A stretch of DNA of 64,000 nt from Bugula neritina. Its lineage: Eukaryota; Bryozoa; Gymnolaemata; Cheilostomatida; Bugulidae. The notes under the pieces were generated by a model that worked only from the letters and a program-made list of their open reading frames with translations, was not told the DNA's origin and made no database searches. Both the position numbers and the translations under genes were made by a program. Location: assembly GCA_964035545.1 (NCBI GenBank), contig OZ037768.1, positions 7,927,241 through 7,991,240 on the forward strand, in the 5' to 3' direction. The first letter of the stretch is position 1. Every line of letters begins with the position of its first letter. This document shows positions 13,801 through 25,800 of this stretch, one piece after another.

Positions 13801-16800
13801 GGGAAGAGATGAGAATAGAAAGAGACTCTGTCGATGGAGAGAGAATGAAGCTACAATCTGGATATACCAACACAGACTCTGATAACTTCTACTGGAAAAA
13901 TCTCAATAAACTGGGTAGGTGTTAGTTTTTTTATCTGTATAAGATAAACGAAAAATATAAAGTATATTATAGTTGAACCTGTGACACCAGTAGCACTCTT
14001 GAATGAACTCTTTACTGATAGGCTTCAGTGTCTACTTTTCAGATCTTACGGTTAAGAAGAACTTGTCGGAGTTGTTGAAAGCCTACGCAGACGGATACCG
14101 TAGGTTATTCTAACATTGTTATAATATTCTTATAAGATTCCCACTTGGTTGTCTTCAACATTAAATTTCTTTTTGTGCACAAAGGGCTTAATATTCTTGG
14201 CTTTACTATATGTCACAGTGCGATGGTGGAATTTATTCTATACAATTTCTGAAGGTCTTTTTTACATTTTATCGCCATATGCTTTATTATGATTTTTATA
14301 AATATGAAATATACTTTACTTTTGAATCAAATAGACATAAAATATTACTCACATTTCCTAAAGTTGCTAGTTTTTCAATTTTGTGCTGTAGCACATGCAA
14401 CAGTTACAAGTATTTTATAAATCCGCTGAAATGTTAATAAATTTCACTTGATGTGTTGTTTTACTGCAGCACGTGTATACATATATTTTAGCTATTGAGC
14501 CTCGTTTCGATGTCAAGGATCCCAATGTCCAGTTTGCAGTTGAGGGCCGTCAAGCTAGGTTGATGTTGCACATCTATACCCACGCAGACTCTGACATTAA
14601 ATGGTACTTCAAAGGAGAGAAAGTGATGATGGATGATCGATACAGCTCTAACCTCTACCCTTCGGGTGAGCCTTCTTCAATACATTCACTTTAGGATAAA
14701 TAGTTGCACTCTATCATATTCTTTGTGTCGTGTTACTGTAATGTAATTTTGAAAGGTAAAATAAATTTAAGCGGGCTACGAACTTATTCATATGTGACAC
14801 AGAAGCAATTATGACTGGATGCTCTTCCTAACATCACCAATGGCCTTTATTGGGGTTCGAACCCATGACTTCACATTTACTAAGCCAAATGCTATAACCA
14901 CTAGAGTCTAGACCATGATTGACTCCGCATTTTTACAGCAAATGTTGCTGTTTTAATCGCTTGAAATGAAGATTTGTGAAAATAATCTTTCATCCAGGTT
15001 TGTGTGTTTTGGAGTTTCCTAACATGAGCTGGGCTGATGCTGGGGAGTATAAGATTAAAGTACAGAACAGGTGGGGTGTTTCATTCAAGTCTCTGGAGTT
15101 GAAGGTTTCTGATCCACCAACTTTCTTAGAAACTCCTAAGAAATCCTATCAGCTGAACCGTCTGGATTCTCTCAGAGTTAGCTGCAGAGCTGATGGCATA
15201 CCTTTCCCTAAAGTTAGTCAATTTATTACATCTTCTAATATATGTTATTTCTATTGCAGTAGTATATTGATTTTTACAGATGTTATGTAACATAACTAAA
15301 TATATATTTTAATATACAACTAAATTAAAAAAGCAATTATAGTCCTATTATATCATAGAAACCTTGGCAAAGCTTATTTTATTAAATTAATTTAATATAC
15401 ATTGATAGCTATTATACATTGATGTATCTTGTCTTGTTCGGGTAGCAGTAACTAATATACATTGATAACTAATACACATTGATAGCTAATATAGATTGAT
15501 AGCTAACATACGTTGATAGGTAATACACATTGGTATTTCATGGTTGCAGGTAATGTTCTACAGAGATTGGCAGTTGATACCAAGTGCTAGCAGGTGTGTG
15601 GTGAGGCAGGAGGGGCCGGACACACACAGTCTCACAATTAATGGTGTTCTAGTCAAAGACTCAGGCACTTACCAGATTGTGGCTGAAAATGAGGCTGGGA
15701 GGATACACTGCTCATTCAGCATACTTGTCGAAGGTGAATGTTGTGTCAAAGTAAAATAACATAAATTAAGGATAATCGTCTGCATTTTGGACTATATTAT
15801 ACAGAAAAAGAAAATTCTTTAGACCAAATGTTGTTAAAAGTATTAATTTTATTAATTTTATTGAATACTGGGCTTTCTTGCTCTATAGACTCTGTTAGTA
15901 CAATGCATATAAATTTGTGTTTAGTTTATGTTGTATTTTATGGGTACAGCTTAATACATGCAGCTGAATTTTAGTTAAGTGTGTTAGATCAGAAGTAGCC
16001 AGTTTCATTGCCTCTTCCTATTTGCTTGAAATATTCAGTTTTATATATTTGCTTTAAATGTTGTGCTAATTGGATTTTCCAATTGTGCTAACCAAATTAT
16101 TATCAATAGTTTTACACTGTCTATCATAAGTTAGTTATAAATATTTTTTTTATTTTTCATGAAAATGTGTTGTTTGTTTTTGTTTAAATAATGCTGATTT
16201 ATAATAACAGACATATATTTTCAGAAGGGACCAAATCAGATGGTATAGTGGCAGTGAAACGGTATCTCTTAGAAGACTATTACTATGTCTTGGAAGAGCT
16301 TGTAAGGTGAGGCACTGCGTGGTTACAGCAGTGGTGTGGTCTTACTCCCTAAATCCGCTGTGACTGGTAACAATTTTATTATCCATTGTCCTCATTACTG
16401 CTCTGGTGCACTTTGAAATAGTAAATTGAAGGAAGGCTGTTTTATATTGGTTATACTTGCCACAATGTTTATCACTCTTGGATTTACAAAAGTTGTGTCT
16501 GTGAAAATAGTATATTCTTAAACCCATAGGTTTCTAAAGGAAATTTGTAAAGTTGCCATTTCAATCTTTCATAGCTGCTTTTTTCCACTTCATTGAAAGC
16601 TGCTTGCAAAAAGGATGTTAGCTTAATCATTTTCAAAGCTAAAATGCTAACATTATTAGGTTTGTGGTAAATGTAATATAATTTATGATGTAATAATTTC
16701 CAGAGAAGAAGCCAGCTCTGTACACAGAGTGATAGAGAAATCTACTGGAATAGCTATGTTTGCTAGAATCTATAACAACCCAGACCCAGCCATTAGACGC

Positions 16801-19800
16801 CAGGCTCATCAGCAGATGATGGTGATGCAATCCGCAGCTCATGAAAATGTTATCAAGTTATTGAATGTCATTGAGAATAGTCAACAGGTTGTTCTGATGT
16901 ATGAAGTGTAAGTGTTGAAAATATACGTATTGTAAGTGATAATCTTGTAAGCTTAAGTGCTACTGTGAAAGTCAAGTTTACATACGTTAATGATTAAGCT
17001 TGACAGGTTAGAGTAACTCAGTTTCGTGGTTTCATATGAGTACTTTTATGTGTGTCACAGTAACAAAATCACACTCTTTAATTTAGTGTTAAATTCTTTT
17101 TCGGATTATTGAACAATGAAAATAATATTTTTTCTTAAAAGCCTTCCTGCCATTAGCACAATTTTATATAATCAATATAAAGCTTGAGAGTATACAATGT
17201 AGCATAAAGATATGTGTTTATCGGAAAATAAATTTCATGATATGAGAGAGCAAAGTTGTCTAATGGATACGTTGTGAATGTTACTTTAGCCTTTCTACAT
17301 TCTAGAATATGTTTTTTTCAGCTACTAAAGACTATATTAGTTAAAATCTGTGAATTCAATGATTCAAAAAGTGTCCTTAACTCAGGCTCTACATATTTAA
17401 TGTTTGAATAGCTTTATGCTACGTGCTAAATATTAATAATAATCATTATTTATTGATTAAAAATGTTGATGTTTGATTAAAAAGGATATAGAAGCATTAT
17501 ACCATATACTTTATAATAAGAATTACTCAAGGGAATTGTAAGTTATGTAAATTTGATATTTTTTATGTTATTTTTATATTGAATTGTGTTATAATACGTA
17601 ACTCCTATGATTTTTATGATATTTTACAATGAACACTAGTATGTTCTCAACTGATACATAATGTATTTCACTACTACTTGGAAAACATTAGCAGTTATAT
17701 ACTAAACGTAATGTAAGAGATGTTATTGTACTTGCATAATAAATCACTGCTATACTATTTGCTGTTTTTGGAAATAATTTTTATTTTGTAAAAAACTAAC
17801 GATATTTCAGTACATGTTGAAGCAAATTATTGGTAAATAAATACTTTTACTACAAAAATAATAATAAATAAGTTCAGTTGCATTTATTTAATTTCAGTGT
17901 TCCCACTACTTGGATAGAAGAACTGTTTAGTTCTGGTGGGTGGACTGAGTCCTTTGTAGCGCAGTGTGTAAAGGATTTGCTGACATTAGCCCGTTATCTA
18001 CACAGTGCTTATGTTTCATTGGCTAACTTGCAGGTGAAGTAATATGTTGACACTCATCATGTACACTTTTGTGTACATGTGTTTGTAATGGCATTCCCAC
18101 CATGGATTTATTTGAATATCTTAAAACATTTGTAAGTTCAATTAAAGTACACCAATCAGTGGTTTGCTTTCAGTTGGAGAATGTCTACTTTGACAAGTCT
18201 GATTCTCAAATTAAAGTGGACGTCTGGAAAGCCGGTTTCCTACTCAATTCTGCTTCCCTGCGTGCCAAGTATACCGGAACTCCCTCTATGTTCTGTGCTC
18301 CAGAAGTTATTTCAGGGGAAGTAAATCTTACTTCAGATGCCTGGAATATTGGAGTTATTACATATATTCTGTATGTATCACCTAATAGCTACTGTATAAA
18401 TTGAATCATATATGTGTTAGAATGTATGAACACTCAAAGATATACGCTATTTTATAGCATTTTAATTTACTAACATTCAAGTATAGTTGAATTTTTCACG
18501 TGCACAGTTGAAAAGGAAGGGTTGTGAGATAACCAATATTCCTGCTATTGTAAAGCCTAAGGCTAAGCTACTGACTTCATAACATTTTTATTATTTCCTG
18601 TAAATGATGTACAACCTATGTGTATGTTGCCTGTTGGATATTTATAAACAAAACTGACAGAATTTGCTCTACTTTAGAGTTGAATTATGCTTCAAAATCT
18701 AGCTTGTATTCATAAATTGTTATTGGAAACTCTAAATGGGATGGAATTGTTTATTTTCTGTGGAACTAATCAAAATCTTTTCAATTTCCATTCTAAAGTA
18801 TATTTAGATTTAATTATTGAAAAATATTCCACTACTGTATAAAAACATATTTTTCTACTGGGTTTAGACTAGGTGGAGTGCCAACCATAAACAAAGATGG
18901 TGGAATTAGTGTTGACATGACTAGCTTGGCAAATGTTTCTGCAGATGCTAAAGATTTTATATCAAAATTACTGCAGAGAGAATACAGGTGTGTATAGTAT
19001 CACAGAGCTTATTTTCTCTATACCCTAGTATTATTTTTTGTTTGGGATACATTGGATATATATTTTTTGTGTTCAAGTTTTTGTTGTATCTCTGTCCATC
19101 AGTTTTTGCTACAAAAACCATTATTGATTCAGTGTGTTTGACTGATTGCAGTGAGAGGAAGAGTGTAGAGGAGGCTCTTAGACATCAGTGGTTGAAGTCA
19201 GCGTCTCTAGAGAATCACGGACCTCACCTTGACATCTCTAACATTAAGACCTTCTTATGTAAAGAGCAAAACAAGCTGATAGTACCAGTAAGAAAATTTA
19301 CTATGCTAATCTGCACTATAGCTCACTGCAGCTTATATTGTGTGTTTTATAAATCATGCAATAAGGGTTTGTAATATATGCATAACAATGTGTACACGGT
19401 GCAATATTTTTATTTTAGTTTCTGTAAAGTTCTTATATTATTTAGTACAGCCTATATGTGATTGTTTATTCTCGGTATTTGTTATGCAGATTATAGCTGA
19501 TTATTATTTACTATGGCTATGTTTTAATACCTTAATTTTCATGGCCCTATTTTCTGGCTTTTAATAATATATGCATTATTTATTCCTTCTGCTGCATATT
19601 CTGTACTATAATAGCCATATCTGTAGCATGCTTGTTAATGTGGCATTTAATGTTAATATTTATAGCTGTCTGGTATTTAACTCATTAATGCCAAGTTTTG
19701 TAGTAAACTCAAAACAAATTTTCATCAGTGATTTTTTATTACAAAGTTTATTATTCAGATTTGATATATAATACAGTTATATAATATCACTACATAGTGT

Positions 19801-22800
19801 AATAATGTAGTATAACTATGCTGTATAACTATGCTGTATAACTATGCTGTATAACTATGCTGTATAACTATGCTGTATAACTATGCTGTATAACTATGCT
19901 GTATAACTATGCTGTATAACTATGCTGTATAACTATGCTGTATAACTATGCTGTATAACTATGCTGTATAAATATGCTGTATAAATATGCTGTATAACTA
20001 TGTAGTATAACTATGTAGTATAACTATGTAGTATAACTAATAGTATTATTATGAAGGGGTATAATTGTATGACAATAACAAAGGTGACAGGAAAGTCAGT
20101 AGGCTCAATTAATAAAACTACTACAAAAAACATTTGATTCAGTATTAACACCTTAATTTTTGAGCTGCTTTCAAATAAGAACAAGATAATTGTTTTTGAA
20201 ATTTTATTTTTGGCACAAACAAAAATTACTTGTCATCCTCAAAGCAATATGTTTTTTTTTGCAGTTTTGAAGCTTTAGCTTACATGATTTTGTTTTTGCT
20301 GTTACATAGTTCATTTCATTTTTAAGTTTATGTAAATAATCGGAAAACGTAGTGTTTGAATTAAGTCTTTGGCCATCTGTAGTTAATCAGTTATGTTGTC
20401 ATTGTGCAGAAACACCAAACACTGATGTATGTATACTTGATAGGTCACTGATAATCATAAAAACGAAACTGAAGTGATTAAAGCCAAGAGTAGGACTATG
20501 GAGGAAGAGGCGTGGCTTGTAGACTGGTTTGCTAAGTATAAGCATGACCACAATACGTATCTGGTACCAATTAGAGAACTGGATCTTCCCATCAGGTTGA
20601 GGGAATACAGAAAACACTTCCAACAGGTAAGCTGCAATAATTCAATGTATACTAAGTATATATTCATCTAGTGATAGTTTCGTGTAGGATTAAAAAGAAG
20701 TTTATAGTCACTATTCCTGGCAGAACCCCTGATAGAAAGGGTGTTTTAAAGCAGGCTAAGGACTTATTCATATGTGGCACAGGAGCAATTATGACTGGAT
20801 GCTCTTCCTAACATCACCAATGGCCTTTACTGGGGATCGAACTCATGACATCATGTTTACTAAGCCCAGCGCTCTAATCACTACACCACAGCTGCTCTCT
20901 TTCATGTAGGATTAAAATTTGTTTTAAATTGTCTTATGTTTAGCAAGGCATTATGCTGTCTAACAAAAGTTACATTTTTCAAACACAGTTTATACAATGT
21001 ATTTACTTAAAATTTGTGCCAAACTGTCTGACTACTAATACTTATGATCTAACATTATTATACATGCCATACTGCATGTGACCTTACTGTGTGGCATTAT
21101 ACATGTCATGTGACCTTACTGTATGACATCATACATTGTCATGTAACATTACTGTGTGCACATAGGACATAGTGGATGAATATGACGATCACTGGAAGGC
21201 TCGAACTTTACGAACTCGAGAACTTCCTGGCACGTCTAGTGAAGAAGTTATGAAAGTAAAACTAAGCCGGGATGATCTTATAGTCTTAGCTAATCAAGGT
21301 CTTGCTCTCATCGAAAAACAAGCCTCTGAGGCTACAGGCTTCACCACGCATGCTAAGTGTAAGTTAATGAAACCATTTAGTAATGCTACATCAAATAATT
21401 AGTTTTCCTTCTTGCACAGTTTTGAATAATTATTGGTATTTTTTCGCTATTTACAACTCTGCTGTTTTATAAAAAATAATTATTGTGTAAGGCAATTTAT
21501 TATTTCATCCATTTTTTTTACTTCATTGCAAAAATATTTTGTTTTACCTTTTATATTAAATGTTGCCATTTTACCATTCTCAATTTTGTTGGCAATAAAG
21601 ATACTGTACTAGTCGTTTCATGTATTGTTGGACCTTTTTTAGCTGGAATGATATTTAAAAAGAAATTGGAGACATCTGCACTAAAAGTTGGTGACACAGT
21701 AGAGCTAGAGTGTGAGGTGGAGGGAGATAAGGAAGAGGCTAATGCATTCTGGTATAGAAATGACGAGCTCATCATGGGTGATATCGAGAAGAACACTGTA
21801 CTCGTTAGGTAACACTACTCGGTGATACTATAATTATTTCTTGCAGCTAAAGACCATGATAGCTGTGTTTCCACACGAGATAAAATATATTATATTTTTT
21901 CTCTTACCACTGGCTGTTTATTCATTTTTATGGCTATTCACACACAGTGATAGGTTTAAGTTCTCCTACGCTAAAGACGGGAAGCTCAGCATGATAGTTC
22001 GCAGTATCGTGCCAACCGATGCGGGAGTTTATAAATGTTCTATACGTACCAAAACTGATGCTACCATCTCAACCAAGGCTAGACTACTTGTTGGTGGTGA
22101 GTGGCAAAAATATACAAGAGCTTTAATTAAATCATGCTGATTATGTGCTCATGTAAATTTATGTTTCTTTACAAATTGTTGTGCAGATCTTTCTTGATTT
22201 TCAATAATGATCAGAGTTGGTCACAATTAAAAGAGTATATACAAAAATATTATGTTTTACTACATGATAAATTAGCGTTATAAACATGTACTTTAACCTT
22301 AAAGGGTTTTCACTACTTTTACTTGTGTAATTTTTAGTCTAAGACCACCTCATTTTAGTTTTAAAGATGTTCAACAAGCCTCCGTTTAGATACTGAAAGG
22401 GTTTTCTGTGTACTGTCATTCGCTTCAAAACATTGACAAATGTGCTTCAAATATCATTGTAGATGTGCCAGGAATTCCTGGCAGGCCAGTAGCGGCTAGA
22501 ACGTGGGATACTTGTGTCTATTTAGTTTGGTCTGAGCCAAATCATGATGGAAACAATTCTATACAGAGGTTTAAAGTGGACTGTAAACCTCAAGGTAGTG
22601 CTATACATGTTCTGCTTGTTTCATACTGAGCCAAGTCTTGGCTATTGAAAAACCTGACATATTTATTTTGTTGGCTCTTTGTTTATTTTCATGCAAGAAG
22701 AAGGTAGCAGGCTGGCATTAAATGTTATCATTTAGCTCAATAAGAGCTATTTTTGCCATCATATGCTGTTATAGAACTTAAGTGTGCATTAAATATGGCA

Positions 22801-25800
22801 TTGTCTTTGCCTCATTTTACCTAAATTAGCAATGCACTGTGCAGAACATAAGCACTAGCTGTAAAACAATGTGTTCTTGTGATCTATTACATGCTACTTG
22901 TGTCATGTTGTATGACAGGTGGTGACAGGTGGATAGTCTGTCACATCACGCAATGCTGTTCAGCAGTTATTGAAGGTCTCAGTCCCTCCACTATCTACAG
23001 ATTTAGAGTGTCAGCAGTGAATGATTTCGGCTTCAGTTCATACAGCTGGGCGTCACCAGAAATTCGAACTCTTAAAGAAGGTGACTGTCGAGATTCTACT
23101 GTTTTATAAATATTTTTACTTTCTTATTTGTTGAAAATTTCTACACTGCTCTGTGAATAATAGAAATTTTTTTGTGCCTGGGATATGTGCCTACCTGTTG
23201 CTTTATATTTAAATACCAAAACCTTGTAAAATACTTTGTAAATGTGTTAACAGCATTGTTTATTTCAAATCACTTTCCTTACATTATCAGCATATTTTTT
23301 GTGTTGTTTTCTGTCTTGTATATATATTGACTTTGCGTTAGAATGTGCAAATCTTATGATATGAAAATATGCAGGGAGTTACACTACCAATAGCTCTCCA
23401 TATCAAAAGTTCCTGAGGCATGCTTGTAGCTGAAGTAAGATGATCACCAGAGTCATATTATTGCAGGTTCAGGAGAAGTAACCTACACTCCTGACATGAG
23501 ACATTCTGTACGCCTGAGCTTAACTCCTCCAGTTGATGGTGCGGCAGCACCAGCGGCAGCAGGGATGGTCATGGAAGTTGATATCGTCTCATCTATGAGA
23601 GGTCGACACAACTCAGTGTGTGAAAACAGAGAAGTGATAACACCCAAGTTGGAAAAAGCTGGCAACTTGTATAGATTGACTGATGAGATAGTTCACAGGT
23701 GTGTAGATGACCTTCCTTGAGTGTCAATTAGTGTGACAGGTGCTTCTTAGTATGCTGTAGTAGGCAGCATTTTGTCATTTATAATAAAACAAATGTTAGA
23801 TTGTATTTTTCAATATCTTAGACATTTAAACTGCCTTGAATTATATACAATATCACAACAGGTAAACTTATTCTTTTAAATCACAATCCTCATTTTGTTA
23901 CAGCCATCAACGTAAAACATACTTGAATTAATCACTGCTTGCAATTATAGACTGAATTACAAAGAAGTCATTGATTCATTGGGTAGAGACAGCTAAATCA
24001 TTGTTGATGTCAGTAAAAACACTCAATCAAAAAAGCTCTTGTCCCATTTTAAATCTTCAATTGTTTTGTCAACATGATTTATGGAATTGTCCCCAGCTCC
24101 TATAAAAATCATTCACTGATAAAGTTTGTTTATGAAAATATGCTGCGTATATTTATTTTATTTGTAATGACTACCATTTGCTTGTGCTTTGTAGTCATGC
24201 CAATGGCAGTCTGTATAAGTGTGAACGAAGAGACACAAAGCAAGAGTACTTGGCTGCCACAAGAGGTCACACGACAGCGACCTCAAAAGAGTTGAGCATA
24301 CTCCAGAGTTTGCACCACAACCACCTGCAGAACCTCGTAGACCTGTATGAGCAGCCCACGCAGTTTACACTCATCTTCCCGGGGCTGAGCAGTGAGACTG
24401 TACTACACAGACTGGCTAGGAAGGTCACCTACACTGAGAGTACGCTGACTATTCGCTGACTATTCGCTGACTATACACACAATACTTACTGTCCACATTT
24501 AATGTAGGATATTGGTTAGGAAGATGTGTGACTACACACACTTCTGTTTAAAAGATGTAGATGTTAACAAAATGCATAAATTCACATATTCATACTTTTG
24601 CATACTGCCCACATGTAATGAAAATGTGTGACTACACATGCTACTTTTTAGTGGATGTGCATGTTTGTGTGTGTTAACAAAACACATGTCACATATTCAT
24701 ACTTTTCTATATGCTGTAATACATATTCTCTTACATATGAATAATAATACTAGACCAGTATTACGTATGTTTATCAATAAGCATGTATACCCCATTTGAA
24801 ATATTTTTACTTGATTGCTAAAACTACAGCGTTATAATAAATACTATCAGCTATTAGCCTCAAACTTACTCTTGTATTTTAGGGTTCGTAGCGGATGTGA
24901 TGACACAGCTGTGCAATGCAGTCGAATATCTACACCATAGGAACATTACACATGGAGTTGTGCACCCTTGTAACTTGGTGATGTCTTCACTGTATGGTCA
25001 CAGAGTCGTACTTACCAACTTCTCACAGGCCAGAAGTGATGAAACACAAGATCCTATCTCTAGTATCTACACAGAGTTTCTAGGTATGGATTTTAAGAAA
25101 TAATTAACTTAAATTCCATAAACTGTGTCATAAAAAATAAAATCAATTTATTTCATTTCACTTTATATTTTGTCCTTTTAACTTTTTATTCTGCCGTGGA
25201 ATTTATCAGAACTCTGACAGGCAGCACTAAACTTAATTCTGGTGTATATTCTGTGTTAATTAATGTTTTATTTTATCGTTAATTTAGCTCCTGAAGTTGT
25301 AATGAATGAAGGAATATCGAAAGCTGTAGACATATGGGGCTTGGGGTTGTCTGCCCTCATTTTGTAAGTTTTTGCATCAATTTTATTATTCTGGCTGTAT
25401 TATTTGAAGTCGTATTCTTTTTATTTGGTTATTTGTTACTACCAGTAGCTACAGTAAATACATACTTTTGTTGTATTTTATTATTAATGAGCCTAGCATT
25501 TTTTATGTGACCTAATATAACTATGCAACTTGTATAAAAATCAGGCCTCTAAAATAATAATGCTTTTGATGAAGTAATAAAGCCCTAACAGTTATTTTGT
25601 TACATCCTGTTTTGGCTTACATTAAAAGAGAAGCAAATCTCTTTTTTTACTTTGGTTTATTTAAATTTTCTATATTTTTTATAACATGAAAAAATTATTT
25701 ATTTATACATGCTTTTTTGTAAGCCTACATGTTTCACTTTAATGCTTCATTATTTGTTATGAACATTGCAATATGGATGTATGCTTTAGGAACAGTTGAA

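Noticed and set aside
14470-14491. Alternative upstream acceptor for exon 23 (after CTGCAG)
   Set aside because: Using it gives an in-frame stop within ten codons; the acceptor at 14490-14491 keeps the Ig3 frame.
15425-15450. Second SINE-tail fragment (TGTTCGGGTAGCAG)
   Set aside because: It resembles the far end of SINE copy 4 over only about 14 bases, too short to call.
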